This document shows, one piece after another, positions 1-8,930 of a stretch of DNA of 64,000 nucleotides. The position numbers were made by a program, and so were the translations under genes. Location: NCBI RefSeq assembly GCF_011089895.1, contig NZ_JAANAT010000002.1:62001-126000 (forward strand), in the 5' to 3' direction. The notes under the pieces were generated by a model, which saw only the letters and a program-made list of their open reading frames with translations, was not told where the DNA came from and did not search any database. The stretch is from Mucilaginibacter inviolabilis. Lineage in GTDB: Bacteria; Bacteroidota; Bacteroidia; Sphingobacteriales; Sphingobacteriaceae. Every line of letters starts with the position of its first letter. Positions within the stretch are counted from its first letter, which is position 1.

Positions 1-55
1 CAGCGGGCAAAAAATATATTTACATCATCAATATACCATGCGGTATTTTTATAAG

Positions 56-63
56 TACTTTTG
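56..63 (+). promoter_or_regulatory. Candidate promoter -7 box for fabF
   Basis: TACTTTTG matches the Bacteroidota -7 consensus TAnnTTTG and lies 27 bases before the chosen ATG at 91. No clear -33 TTTG partner is visible. It also argues against a start codon at 61, which would lie inside the box. Confidence 0.5.
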
Positions 64-90
64 CCAAATTTTTATTTAAAGTTTAAAATC

Positions 91-1335
91 ATGTTAAAAC
101 GAGTAGTGGTAACCGGCCTGGGGGCACTAACCCCGCTTGGCAACCAAGTAAAAGATTTTTGGAAAAATGTAGTGGCGGGCAAAAGTGCCGCTGCGCGCAT
201 CACCCATTTTGATCCCACTTTGTTCCGCACGCAGTTTGCCTGCGAACTGAAAGATTTTAACGCGGCCGATTTCCTGGACAGGGCCGACCTTAAACGTACC
301 GATCCTTTTACCCAATATGCACTGGTAGCATCTGACGAGGCTATTAAAGATTCCGGCTTTGAGCTCGACAAGATGGATCCCTTTGATGTTGGTGTGATCT
401 GGGGATCGGGCCAGGGCGGTATGGAAACCTTTGAAGAGCAGGTGCGTGAATATACTCTGGGCGACGGACATCCGCGTTTTAGTCCGTTTTTTGTGCCCAA
501 GCTGATTACTAATATGGCCTCTGGGATGATCTCTATCCGCCATGGCTATATGGGTATCAACTATACTACCGTATCGGCCTGTGCTACCTCAAATACAGCC
601 ATTATGGATGCTTTTAATTACATCCGTTTAGGTAAGGCCAAAGTGATCATTACAGGCGGTTCTGAGGCTCCTATTACGCCGGCTTCATTTGGTGGCTTTA
701 GTTCGATGAAGGCCATGTCAACCCGGAATGATGACCCTCAGGGCGCTTCCCGTCCATTTGATACCCACCGCGATGGTTTTATCATGGGCGAAGGTGCAGG
801 TGCATTGGTCCTGGAAGAATATGAACATGCTGTAAAACGCGGCGCTCATATTTATGGCGAAGTGCGCGGCGCGGCTATGACTGCCGATGCCTACCACATG
901 ACAGCAACCCACCCCGAAGGCCTGGGTGCAGCTAAAGGTATGCAGCTGGCTTTAGAGGAGGCTGGAGTTTCTATTTTCGATGTAGATTATGTGAACATGC
1001 ATGCCACTTCAACACCAGTGGGCGATCTATCCGAACTGAAAGCCATACAGGTATTAACCAAAAATGAAAAGAACAATATACAGATCAGCGCTACCAAATC
1101 CATGACCGGACACTTGCTGGGTGCGGCAGGAGCCATTGAGGCTATTATCTGTTTGCTGGCCATGCGCGACAGCCTGATACCACCTACCATTAATACTACT
1201 GAGCTTGACCCTGCAGTACCCGGCAGCATGAATATTATTTTAGGGGAAACTATCAGTCATCCGGTGAATTTAACCATGAGTAATACCTTTGGTTTTGGCG
1301 GGCACAATGGTATTGCAGTATTTGGTAAAGTGTAA
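91..1335 (+). CDS. fabF: Beta-ketoacyl-ACP synthase II (FabF/KASII type)
   Basis: Condensing enzyme that extends acyl-ACP with malonyl-ACP in cytosolic fatty acid synthesis. The 414-residue product has the usual KASII length. The catalytic triad is intact: Cys164 in VSACATS, His304 in NMHATSTP and His341 in TGHLLGAAGA, with Lys336 in the ATKSMTG segment. A GFGGHN motif closes the C-terminus. I chose the ATG at 91 because the protein then begins directly with the conserved RVVVTGLGALTP strand and because a promoter-like box lies at 56-63. No acpP is visible in the 90 bases upstream, so this could be a second ketosynthase rather than the main housekeeping copy. A hairpin terminator follows at 1551-1583. 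Confidence 0.93.
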   Translation: MLKRVVVTGLGALTPLGNQVKDFWKNVVAGKSAAARITHFDPTLFRTQFACELKDFNAADFLDRADLKRTDPFTQYALVASDEAIKDSGFELDKMDPFDVGVIWGSGQGGMETFEEQVREYTLGDGHPRFSPFFVPKLITNMASGMISIRHGYMGINYTTVSACATSNTAIMDAFNYIRLGKAKVIITGGSEAPITPASFGGFSSMKAMSTRNDDPQGASRPFDTHRDGFIMGEGAGALVLEEYEHAVKRGAHIYGEVRGAAMTADAYHMTATHPEGLGAAKGMQLALEEAGVSIFDVDYVNMHATSTPVGDLSELKAIQVLTKNEKNNIQISATKSMTGHLLGAAGAIEAIICLLAMRDSLIPPTINTTELDPAVPGSMNIILGETISHPVNLTMSNTFGFGGHNGIAVFGKV

Positions 1336-1550
1336 ATACAAAACTTTTTAAAGCTTGAATTTTAACAAATTTTCGATCGAAAACAGAGTAAAATGAATCG
1401 ATAATTGAGTTTTTTAATAGCGTTTTAAGTTTGCTTTAACGCTTTTAACAAATTTTTGATGGTTTTTGAAAATTTAAAAAGTATTAGGTTTTCGATATGC
1501 TACATGAATTAAAACCGGTTGATTTTTGACCTTGTTTTATCTTAACCAAA

Positions 1551-1583
1551 CAGCCCGGTTATCTGCTAAAGATAACCGGGCTG
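1551..1583 (+). terminator. Intrinsic terminator-like hairpin
   Basis: A perfect 13-bp stem (1551-1563 with 1571-1583) with a 7-base loop is followed by TTGTTTT. It lies 215 bases after fabF and probably ends that transcript. The stretch 1336-1550 before it is AT-rich, has several TTTAACA-like words and no gene. Confidence 0.6.
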
Positions 1584-1762
1584 TTGTTTTGATATGGTGT
1601 GCGGGAAATTGAGGTGGATTTTAAGTTACCACATCATCGATTCCCCGACTCTGTATAGCATGCGATTATTAATGTTGTGTTTGTTTTTTTACGGTATTAA
1701 TGAGCTCTCTTCGTTCGGTTGTCCACGTCGTTCCTCAACAATAACATGATTTTGATCACCAC

Positions 1763-1848
1763 CGCCGTTGTTGGTGTTGTCACCAACAACAATCTGCACG
1801 AGTAATTAACCAGCGCGTATAATGTTGGTGACAACACCAACATTGGCG
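1763..1848. repeat. Pair of mirror-image hairpins (REP-like)
   Basis: Two perfect 10-bp hairpins occur here: 1767-1776 with 1781-1790 (loop TTGT), and 1821-1830 with 1835-1844 (loop ACAA). The second hairpin is the reverse complement of the first over about 25 bases, including the flanking CCGCC/GGCGG. This resembles a two-unit bacterial REP/BIME arrangement. No gene is present in the surrounding gap 1336-2142. Confidence 0.75.
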
Positions 1849-1882
1849 GAACTGTAGAGCGTTTAAAAAAACATCTGCCGAC

Positions 1883-2035
1883 TATTTAGGCTAAAGCCTT
1901 TCATCATTCATGCTCATGTTCCGTTGGCTGAAGCCAAACGGCAATGAATGAAAAACAAGGCCGATAGAAAATATCAATTCATTGCCGTCCCATTTATGGG
2001 GCGGGAAAATGATCACAAAAGTGGCTTTAGCCAAA
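1883..2035. repeat. Intergenic inverted repeat with GGCTAAAGCC words
   Basis: A perfect 12-bp inverted repeat (1938-1949 with 1977-1988, word ACGGCAATGAAT) is flanked by short palindromic words: GGCTAAAGCC near 1889, GGCTGAAGCC near 1926 and GGCTTTAGCC near 2025. It looks like a dispersed intergenic repeat next to the hairpin pair upstream. No coding potential was recognised. Confidence 0.6.
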
Positions 2036-2142
2036 ATCAGCCGGAAATTTTAAGACTCTTGCACTGAAGGATACTCATTATTTTCTCTTAAAGAAAATCA
2101 AATAACTTGTAAGGAATGGAGTTATTGTACGACTAAAGTCGT

Positions 2143-2622
2143 ATGAATACAAAATATCAACAATACGCGCCTTTGATTTTAAGATTGGTGATGGGATTTG
2201 GTTTTGTGGCGCATGGCTGGGTGAAACTGAGCCGCGGGCCGGCGGGCTTTGAAAAGCTGATCACGCAGGCGGGTGTTCCCTTTCCGCATTTTACTTCATG
2301 GCTGGTACCCTTAACCGAAGTTGGGGGAGGACTTGCCCTCATGACAGGGAGTTTTACCACCCTGGTGGCAATTCCGCTCATCATAACCATGGTGGTAGCC
2401 ATAATCACCGTGCAATTTAAACTGGGTTTCAGCTCAGTAAATACCATTGGCTTAACGCCTCAGGGACCTAAGTTTGGTCCTCCCGGTTATGAGATAAACC
2501 TGTTGTATATTGCCGGGCTAATATCGCTGATGATCACCGGTGCCGGAGCATTTTCTGTAGATGCTTGGTTTGCAAAACGTTTGAAAAAGCGGGCTGTCAC
2601 CCTGAGCTCCGTCGAAGGGTAG
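2143..2622 (+). CDS. DoxX family membrane protein
   Basis: A 159-residue integral membrane protein with four predicted hydrophobic segments. The N-terminal segment LRLVMGFGFVAHGWVKL and the later PLTEVGGGLALM are typical of DoxX/DoxD-like proteins, which are linked to redox and thiosulfate/quinone chemistry but poorly defined in this group. The last eight residues (VTLSSVEG) are encoded by the left arm of an intergenic inverted repeat (2596-2667), so the natural C-terminus has probably been replaced or extended by the repeat. It stands alone between fabF and the chromate transporter. Confidence 0.85.
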   Translation: MNTKYQQYAPLILRLVMGFGFVAHGWVKLSRGPAGFEKLITQAGVPFPHFTSWLVPLTEVGGGLALMTGSFTTLVAIPLIITMVVAIITVQFKLGFSSVNTIGLTPQGPKFGPPGYEINLLYIAGLISLMITGAGAFSVDAWFAKRLKKRAVTLSSVEG

Positions 2623-2667
2623 AGCGCAGAGGCCTGTCCACCATGCTTCGACGGAGCTCAGCATGAC
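2596..2667. repeat. Inverted repeat, GTCACCCTGAGC family
   Basis: Arms 2596-2617 and 2646-2667 are reverse complements over 22 bases with a few mismatches; both contain GAGCTCCGTCGAAG or its complement. The left arm overlaps the end of the DoxX gene and supplies its last codons. Similar GTCAT/GTCAC-ended elements occur at 4105, 4255, 22013, 22098, 50605 and 63532. Confidence 0.8.
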
Positions 2668-2767
2668 ACCCTTTTCTGTTGCTGTCACGTGATAGTTTAT
2701 TATTGAAAAAAGTAGAAGTAAAGGCCTTTTTAATTGCTCTAACGCGTATTTTTTCGTATTTTTAAAG

Positions 2768-4093
2768 ATGCCGGACAAGCTATCTGCAGGGCGCCCCGAG
2801 TTTAAAGAAGCCCTGAAATTTTGGTTCAAATTAGGCTGGATCAGCTTTGGTGGTACAGCCGGTCACATCGCCATCATGCATGATTTTTTAGTAGATAAAA
2901 AGAAGTGGATCAGTAACAGCCGCTTTTTTCATGCATTAAGTATCTGTATGTTATTGCCGGGCCCTGAGGCACAGCAACTGGCCATTTATATAGGCAAACA
3001 ATTGCATGGCCGTAAAGGCGGGCTGGTAGCCGGCATTCTGTTTGTGCTGCCCTCCATGTTCATCCTGTTTGGCCTCAGCATCATTTATGTATGGTACGGA
3101 AACCTGCCCTGGATATATGCCCTATTTAACGGACTGAAGCCTGCCGTGATTGCCATTATTATAGGAGCTTTGTTTAAGGTAGGGCAAAAATCGCTACAAG
3201 GTATTCTGCATTATGTGGTGGCAGGTATGGCATTTATCTGTATCTTCTTTTTTAATATACCCCTGCTTGCCATCATTATCGCCACTATTTTGTTGGCGCT
3301 TCTTATCCGGTATGCCTTTCCTGGCATTTTAAAAGGTGATGCCGGGCAGGAAGAGCAACAAGCGGCCAATGAGCAGGAGTATTTTATCAATAAATTTTCA
3401 ACCGTAAACCAGCCATTTCAACCCAAACAACTGATGCTGCAATTGCTGGTGTTCCTGTTGCTGTGGTTGTTGCCTTTTGCTCTCTTTTACCTGTTTAGTC
3501 CAGATTTTTTGTTCTGGAAAACATTGATCCTGTTTTTTACACAAACCGCCTTTTTTACCATCGGGGGCTCTTATACCGTGCTGCCTTATGTGGCGCAATT
3601 CGCGGTAAGTAAACTCAGCTGGTTATCCAAATCGCAGATGGTTGATGGTTTTGCCCTGGCCGAAACTACACCCGGGCCACTCATTATTGTGGTAGGCTTT
3701 GTGGGTTTTATGGCGGGTTTTAATCATTTCCATGCCTCTGTAGCCATGGGCAGCATAGCGCTTTTTGCTACCATATTTTATACCTTTTTGCCCTGTTTTT
3801 TATACGTATTTGCCGGCGGACCGCTGATCGAAAAATCGCATGGCAGCGAGGTGATGAGCCAGATCCTGAAACTGGTTACCGCCGCGGTAGTAGGCGTGAT
3901 CCTGAATCTGACATTGTTTTTAGGGAAAGATGTTGTTTTCCCGGGTGGACTGTCATGGCATCATTTGAATGTTTTGTCGCTGGTATGGATAGGGGTATCG
4001 CTTGTTTTGATGCAGAGATTTAAGCTTAATGTGGTTTACCTGATCTTGCTGAGTCTTGTGCTGGGGCTGGTGCGGTTTGTGTTGAAGGTGTAG
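2768..4093 (+). CDS. chrA: Chromate/anion transporter, ChrA family, two-domain
   Basis: Inner-membrane transporter of the CHR family, of which some members export chromate. The 441 residues form two homologous halves. The N-terminal half begins with FWFKLGWISFGGTAGHIAIM and contains LLPGPEAQQLAIYIG. The second half repeats the pattern with FFTIGGSYTVLPYV and ETTPGPLIIVVGFVGF. This is the long-chain form of the family. About ten hydrophobic segments are visible, with a hydrophilic linker near residues 195-220. The ATG at 2768 follows AT-rich DNA. Substrate is inferred from the family only. Confidence 0.9.
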   Translation: MPDKLSAGRPEFKEALKFWFKLGWISFGGTAGHIAIMHDFLVDKKKWISNSRFFHALSICMLLPGPEAQQLAIYIGKQLHGRKGGLVAGILFVLPSMFILFGLSIIYVWYGNLPWIYALFNGLKPAVIAIIIGALFKVGQKSLQGILHYVVAGMAFICIFFFNIPLLAIIIATILLALLIRYAFPGILKGDAGQEEQQAANEQEYFINKFSTVNQPFQPKQLMLQLLVFLLLWLLPFALFYLFSPDFLFWKTLILFFTQTAFFTIGGSYTVLPYVAQFAVSKLSWLSKSQMVDGFALAETTPGPLIIVVGFVGFMAGFNHFHASVAMGSIALFATIFYTFLPCFLYVFAGGPLIEKSHGSEVMSQILKLVTAAVVGVILNLTLFLGKDVVFPGGLSWHHLNVLSLVWIGVSLVLMQRFKLNVVYLILLSLVLGLVRFVLKV

Positions 4094-4104
4094 GGGAAAA
4101 CATA

Positions 4105-4187
4105 TTGTCATGCTGAGCGAAGCGAAGCATCTGTTATTGAACAGTGAATGTCGCAGAATAGATCCTTCACTGCGTTCAGGATGACAA
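4105..4187. repeat. Inverted repeat, GTCATGCTGAGCGAAGC family
   Basis: Left arm 4105-4131 and right arm 4161-4187 are imperfect reverse complements carrying TTGTCATGCTGAGCGAAG and the complementary GCGTTCAGGATGACAA. A related element lies at 22013-22078. It starts right after chrA and has no convincing gene. Confidence 0.75.
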
Positions 4188-4254
4188 AATATCTAATTTT
4201 TAATTTCCGCTTTCCGGTGATGACGGTAAAACGCGGAATTGACAACCCAGAATC

Positions 4255-4347
4255 ATGTCATTGCGAGGAGGAACGACGAAGCAATCTCGTAGCTATTCTT
4301 ATTCAAGAGAACGCGAGGAGATTGCCACGCTTCGCTCGCAATGACAT
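4255..4347. repeat. Inverted repeat, GTCATTGCGAGG family
   Basis: Left arm 4255-4287 (ATGTCATTGCGAGG and then GAAGCAATCT) and right arm 4319-4347 are imperfect reverse complements. The same family occurs at 22098-22182 and, as a compact hairpin, at 45506-45542. An open frame across 4148-4351 is made only of repeat sequence and is not called a gene. Confidence 0.8.
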
Positions 4348-4380
4348 ATAGGAAAAATAGGACGAAATGGCCCTCCTCAA

Positions 4381-5235
4381 TTATTTCCCTACCTGTTTAA
4401 TCACCGCAATAACATCCTCTTCGCCATGCTGGGCTTCGGCTTCCTGAAAAGTTTGGTAAGCGATTTTAGCCAGGGGCGAGTTGAGACCCTCGGCTTTGGC
4501 CAGGCGCAGGTCTTTGGCAATATGTTTCAGCGCGAATGCAGCCTTATAATTATCGTTTAAAATGGCATCGCCTTTTATTTTGGCTATTACATTACCCAGC
4601 GCGCTGTTATTGATAATGGTGAGTATATCCTCGGTTTTGATATCATTTTGCCTGGCAAATAGTACGGTTTCTGCCAATCCCTGCACATGAAAACTCAGTA
4701 AGGTGTTAATGGCCAGCTTGGCTGTATTGCCTGCGCCGGTTTCGCCCAGCAACAAGGCCAGCTTGCCCAGTTTTTCCAACACGGGTTTGGCTTGTTCAAA
4801 AGCAGCCTTTGAGCCGCCAACCATGATCACTAATGTGCCCTCCTGAGCTTGTTTTACACTGCCTGATACGGGGGCATCCAGGTACTCGCTGCCTTGCTCG
4901 CGGCATAAAGCGGCCATTTCTTTACTGATAGCCGGAGACACGGTGCTCATGTTGATAATGATCTTGCCTTTAGCTTTGGCGCTCAATAAGCCATCCTTGC
5001 CATTAAATATATCTCTGATAGCCTCATCGTTAGAGACCATCACAAAAACAACATCGTTATGCTGTATCAATTCTTTGGGGGTTGCCGCTATGGCAGCGCC
5101 CATGGCCTTCAATGATGCTTCTTTTGCTTTACTGCGATTGTAAACGGTTACCGGGTAACCAGCGTTGATGAGTTGCTGCGACATAGGTATACCCATATTG
5201 CCCAGACCGATCCATCCTATTTTTGTTTTATTCAT
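4381..5235 (-). CDS. NAD(P)-dependent beta-hydroxyacid dehydrogenase
   Basis: Cytosolic oxidoreductase of the 3-hydroxyisobutyrate dehydrogenase / tartronate semialdehyde reductase / GLYR family, 284 residues. It has a Rossmann GLGNMG at 10-15, the family substrate motif DAPVSGSVKQAQEG at 120-133, and catalytic Lys173 in GAGNTAKLAIN. The exact substrate (short beta-hydroxyacid, glyoxylate or succinic semialdehyde) cannot be read from sequence. It is a single-gene unit on the minus strand; a repeat element lies just beyond its 3' end. Confidence 0.88.
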   Translation of the reverse strand: MNKTKIGWIGLGNMGIPMSQQLINAGYPVTVYNRSKAKEASLKAMGAAIAATPKELIQHNDVVFVMVSNDEAIRDIFNGKDGLLSAKAKGKIIINMSTVSPAISKEMAALCREQGSEYLDAPVSGSVKQAQEGTLVIMVGGSKAAFEQAKPVLEKLGKLALLLGETGAGNTAKLAINTLLSFHVQGLAETVLFARQNDIKTEDILTIINNSALGNVIAKIKGDAILNDNYKAAFALKHIAKDLRLAKAEGLNSPLAKIAYQTFQEAEAQHGEEDVIAVIKQVGK

Positions 5236-5396
5236 GGTATATGTAGATTAAAATATGGTACAAAGTTTCGTAAACAAAACGGATAGATTGCCTAACCCAA
5301 TGGTAAAATCTTCTTTACGAATTGTCATTTTTTTAAACGGCAATCATTGTGCCGGGAATTGGATTCCTGGCAAGAGGGAATTTAGTGATGGGCTTC

Positions 5397-5435
5397 TTCA
5401 ACCTTGCGCTCGTTGCAAACGAGTGCAAGGTTGAA
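5397..5435 (-). terminator. Hairpin after the 5437-5961 gene
   Basis: A perfect 11-bp stem (5397-5407 with 5425-5435) encloses a second small stem built on CTCGT/ACGAG. It starts 2 bases beyond the stop codon of the minus-strand gene and is probably its terminator. Confidence 0.6.
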
Positions 5436-5436
5436 A

Positions 5437-5961
5437 TTATTGATACTGCAGATTATAAACTTGTATGGCCCGGTTGCCATGTTTCCCGGCTTTAACAAAG
5501 TGAACAAATGAAGTAACCATTAAAGCCATTGCCATTCCTGTAAAAATGTAGGCGCCTGTTAAACTGCCGTGGTGCTGGGTAGGGTAAATAAAGCCTGGTT
5601 TTCCATTAACCCAACCCGCTGTTGGCATGTTATCCAGATCTTCTTTGCCGTGATGTATAAATAGAATAATAGCCGCTGTTGACGATGCAACCGCGCCGCC
5701 CGAAGTAACGAATCCCCAGGTGACCTGATTTTTGGCTTTTTGAAACTCCATAGCCGACGGAGCATACGCTAATAATTTAATTTTTACATCCTCGGCTGTT
5801 TGCAACTGGCCTCCAATGGTATATAAATAGCCGGAGTATCTGCCCTCGCCAAAAGGAATGATCTTGATGATACTGTCAGGTTGCGTTTTTTTAACATCCT
5901 GGGCTTTAACTAACAGGGTGCAGGACAAAAATAATAAGGTGATAACGATAGGATTTTTCAT
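5437..5961 (-). CDS. Hypothetical secreted/membrane protein
   Basis: Not recognised. The 174 residues start with a clear signal peptide ending near VKAQ (residues 18-21). Two later hydrophobic segments, about 82-103 and 136-157, are likely membrane spans, separated by a polar loop with charged and His-rich residues. The mature N-terminal part (PFGEGRYSGYLYTIGGQ) may be a small periplasmic domain. A strong hairpin ends the gene. No neighbouring gene gives a functional hint. Confidence 0.75.
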   Translation of the reverse strand: MKNPIVITLLFLSCTLLVKAQDVKKTQPDSIIKIIPFGEGRYSGYLYTIGGQLQTAEDVKIKLLAYAPSAMEFQKAKNQVTWGFVTSGGAVASSTAAIILFIHHGKEDLDNMPTAGWVNGKPGFIYPTQHHGSLTGAYIFTGMAMALMVTSFVHFVKAGKHGNRAIQVYNLQYQ

Positions 5962-6357
5962 GTTGTTTTTCAGATGTAGGGTTTATGGTAGAGGTTTATT
6001 GTACAGACTCGTAAAAGCTTAGTTTGTCAATTTAGGATTCTGTAACAAATTGATTACTAATGTAAAATGGTGATTGAGACGGCAAGGGATGAAGAAGGGT
6101 TAATATCAATCTTTTGTTTTCTGGAAACGAGTGCAGATAAGACGCTTTTTCGAAACGAAAAACATGAGGTTTAAACCAAAATAAATGATAAATAATTACC
6201 TTTAACAGGCCTAATAAAACGCAATGAATACCGTATCACAATAAAAAAACAACTCCCTTTGTGCCTTATGAAGGCTTAATCAATTAGCTACTTTAATAAC
6301 AACTGGATTTAACCAGTGCCAATCATCTTTATAAACAAAAGCAATCCCCTAATTTTT
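5962..6357. other. Gene-free gap between divergent genes
   Basis: About 395 bases of AT-rich sequence between a minus-strand gene and a plus-strand gene, so it should hold both promoters. I found no exact TAnnTTTG box, no repeat family member and no coding potential. Confidence 0.5.
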
Positions 6358-7452
6358 ATGAAAAAAACAATCTTCTCACTCCTTTTAACTTTAGGTTTTT
6401 CTCCGCTATTACATGCACAGTGGACAACTAATGGCGGTGTTACTTCAACCACTAATAGTATTGGAATTGGAACTACCAGTCCTGTTACCGCGCTTACACT
6501 CGGGAGCGGGCAGATAACGGTTCCTGCCGGTAATGGTACCAATCCTTCCTATGCATTTACGGGAAGCACTAATTCGGGCCTATTTATGCCTGATGCAGCT
6601 ACTCTTGGTTTTTCATTACAAGGAAACCGGATACTGGATTTCTATAACAATACAGCCAGACTTTTCGGAACAGTTAGCCTGGGCTCAACAGGTGTTATGG
6701 GGTTTTCATCTGCCAGTCCGAATTTAGCCGGAAATGATGTAGGCTTTTCCCGGTTAAGCCCGGGTACAATTGCCATTGGTAATGGTTCTGCAGGGGGGAC
6801 AACAGGGACTCTGATTTTGAATAGTTTAGGTATTGGTACAACTGCACCGCAAGCCAATATTGAAGTTAACAATAATAGTTATACTAATGGAAACCAGCTA
6901 ATTGTTTCGGGATCTGAGCCTACAAGATATTATGGAGTTATTGGCACAACGATTCCTTCAGGTCATACTGTTTTATCATTTGGCGTAAAAAGTAATTATA
7001 CCAATTATTTTCAAACACTGAACCTGGTTGACGACAATGTGGGTATCGGAACAACTGATCCTAAGGGATATAAACTGGCTGTGAACGGTAGTGTTATAGC
7101 TACTTCTATGACAGTAAAAGTTTATGCCAATTGGCCCGATTACGTGTTTAAGAAAGACTATCAATTGCCTTCGCTGCAATCAGTAAAAACCTATATTGAT
7201 CAAAACCAACACTTGCCTGAGGTTCCGTCAGAGCAGGACATAGCTAAGAATGGCTTGAACCTGGGCGAGATGAATAAAGTGCTGATGAAGAAAGTAGAAG
7301 AGCTAACTTTATATTTGATTGAGAAAGATAAAAAGGACACGGAGCAAAACACAAAAATTAGCTTGCAAAATAAGCAAGCCACTGAACAGGCAAAACGAAT
7401 TGAGGAATTAGAGAGCCAGGTGAAGTTTTTAATGAAAAAACTGAACAATTAA
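6358..7452 (+). CDS. Secreted tail-fibre-like surface protein with C-terminal coiled coil
   Basis: A 364-residue exported protein. The signal peptide is MKKTIFSLLLTLGFSPLLHAQ. The middle is low in charge, rich in Gly/Ser/Thr/Asn, and repeats the phrase GIGTTSP/GIGTTAP/GIGTTDP near the start of successive segments, as in trimeric fibre proteins. The C-terminus has the region YVFKKDYQLPSL through HLPEVPSEQDI and NLGEMNKVLM, common in Bacteroidota surface proteins, then a long coiled coil of about 55 residues. I infer a trimeric surface fibre; ligand unknown. The ATG at 6358 is chosen because it begins the signal peptide. Confidence 0.8.
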   Translation: MKKTIFSLLLTLGFSPLLHAQWTTNGGVTSTTNSIGIGTTSPVTALTLGSGQITVPAGNGTNPSYAFTGSTNSGLFMPDAATLGFSLQGNRILDFYNNTARLFGTVSLGSTGVMGFSSASPNLAGNDVGFSRLSPGTIAIGNGSAGGTTGTLILNSLGIGTTAPQANIEVNNNSYTNGNQLIVSGSEPTRYYGVIGTTIPSGHTVLSFGVKSNYTNYFQTLNLVDDNVGIGTTDPKGYKLAVNGSVIATSMTVKVYANWPDYVFKKDYQLPSLQSVKTYIDQNQHLPEVPSEQDIAKNGLNLGEMNKVLMKKVEELTLYLIEKDKKDTEQNTKISLQNKQATEQAKRIEELESQVKFLMKKLNN

Positions 7453-7456
7453 TAAT

Positions 7457-7488
7457 AAAAAAGGGGCAGGTTTACCTGCCCCTTTTTT
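7457..7488. terminator. Bidirectional terminator
   Basis: A 15-bp perfect stem (7457-7471 with 7474-7488), core GGGGCAGG, has an A-run on one side and a T-run on the other. It sits between the convergent fibre gene and metK and can serve both. Confidence 0.85.
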
Positions 7489-7508
7489 ATTAAAGGAGTA
7501 ACTCGGTT

Positions 7509-8759
7509 TTATAAACCAAAAGCTTGTTTTACTTTATCAACGTAGTCCAGTTTTTCCCAGGTAAACAGTTCTACTTCTCGTTTCAGTTCGCTGCCATCAT
7601 GGGCAATGAATGATTTGGTTACCACCTCGCTTGGTTTGCCGAAATGACCGTAAGCCGCGGTTTCGCTGTAAATAGGGTTACGCAGTTTAAAGCGGGTTTC
7701 AATAGCGTATGGAGTCATGTTGAACACTTCCTCTACTTTTTTTGCTATTTCGCCATCGTGCAGGTTTACTTTGGCGGTGCCGTAGGTGTTTACATAAATG
7801 CCCATCGGTTGTGCCACGCCAATAGCGTATGATACCTGTACCAGTACTTCGTCGCAGACACCGGCAGCTACCAGGTTTTTGGCGATGTGACGGGTTGCAT
7901 AAGCTGCAGAACGATCAACTTTCGACGGATCTTTACCAGAGAAGGCACCACCACCGTGCGCGCCTTTACCACCATAAGTATCTACAATAATTTTACGACC
8001 GGTTAAGCCAGTATCGCCATGCGGGCCGCCGATAACAAATTTACCGGTTGGGTTGATGTGATACTTGATCTGATCGTTAAAGAAGTGGGCGTATTTCGGA
8101 TATTTAGCTTCAACACGCGGAATAAGAATGCTGATGATATCCTGTTTTATTTTGGCCAGCATCGCTTCTTCCTCATCAAAATCATCATGTTGGGTTGATA
8201 TCACAATGGCATCTATGCGTTGTGGTTTGTTATCGTCGCTATACTCTAAAGTAACCTGCGATTTGGCATCAGGCCTCAGGTATTTGATCTCGCTGTTTTC
8301 ACGGCGGATGGCTGCCAGCTCAATTAATAAGGCATGGGCAATATCTAATGCCAGTGGCATATAGTTGTCGGTTTCAACGGTGGCATAGCCAAACATCATA
8401 CCCTGGTCACCGGCGCCTTGCTCTTCTTTGGCCTGGCGGTCAACACCCTGGTTAATATCCGGCGATTGCTCGTGGATGGCCGATAGCACACCGCATGAGC
8501 TGCCGTCAAACATGTATTCGCCTTTGGTATAACCAATTTTATTGATCACCTCGCGGGCAATTTTTTGCACATCTAAATAAGCTTTTGATTTTACTTCGCC
8601 GGCTAAAATCACCTGCCCGGTTGTTACCAGGGTTTCACAGGCAACTTTTGAATTTTCGTCAAATGCCAAAAAATGGTCAATCAGGGCGTCTGATATTTGA
8701 TCTGCAACTTTATCCGGATGTCCTTCTGATACAGATTCGGAGGTAAATAAATATGGCAT
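7509..8759 (-). CDS. metK: S-adenosylmethionine synthetase
   Basis: Makes S-adenosylmethionine from ATP and methionine in the cytosol. The 416-residue protein has the N-terminal signature TSESVSEGHPDKVADQISD (His14 and Asp16 bind ATP/metal), GAGDQGMMFGY at 115-125 and the glycine-rich P-loop-like segment at 269-284 containing FSGKDPSKVDRS. Length and all core motifs are normal. The 5' leader of about 170 bases contains a SAM-II-like riboswitch (8823-8904), giving feedback control by the product. Confidence 0.98.
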   Translation of the reverse strand: MPYLFTSESVSEGHPDKVADQISDALIDHFLAFDENSKVACETLVTTGQVILAGEVKSKAYLDVQKIAREVINKIGYTKGEYMFDGSSCGVLSAIHEQSPDINQGVDRQAKEEQGAGDQGMMFGYATVETDNYMPLALDIAHALLIELAAIRRENSEIKYLRPDAKSQVTLEYSDDNKPQRIDAIVISTQHDDFDEEEAMLAKIKQDIISILIPRVEAKYPKYAHFFNDQIKYHINPTGKFVIGGPHGDTGLTGRKIIVDTYGGKGAHGGGAFSGKDPSKVDRSAAYATRHIAKNLVAAGVCDEVLVQVSYAIGVAQPMGIYVNTYGTAKVNLHDGEIAKKVEEVFNMTPYAIETRFKLRNPIYSETAAYGHFGKPSEVVTKSFIAHDGSELKREVELFTWEKLDYVDKVKQAFGL

Positions 8760-8822
8760 ATAAATTTATATAAGTTTTTAAAGGTAAATTAAATGGAAGA
8801 GTTTTAACAGATTATATTTTAA

Positions 8823-8904
8823 CATGGGTTTTAGCACTTTTTTACGTGGTTGCAATCCATAGCCTTCAGTATAAAGGCAATTAAATCAGTCCACTTTCGG
8901 GTGG
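8823..8904 (-). promoter_or_regulatory. SAM-II-like riboswitch in the metK leader
   Basis: Read on the minus strand, the leader holds the SAM-II core in order: GUGG (8894-8891), UGAUUUAA, an extended loop with its own small hairpin, AUUGCAA, CCAC (8849-8846), GUAAAAAAGUGCUAAAA, then CCAUG (8827-8823). GUGG/CCAC form helix P1, and UAUGG (8861-8857) can pair with CCAUG as the pseudoknot. These elements match the published SAM-II (metA motif) consensus from memory. A second CCAC at 8904-8901 can pair with the same GUGG strand. The metK start is 63 bases downstream. A covariance-model search would settle the call. Confidence 0.78.
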
Positions 8905-8930
8905 CAAAAATAAAACAAATTTCACAAAGC

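Noticed and set aside
4148..4351. Open frame of 67 codons on the plus strand
   Set aside because: It is made almost wholly of two intergenic inverted repeats and contains their words in translation; no start signal or family.
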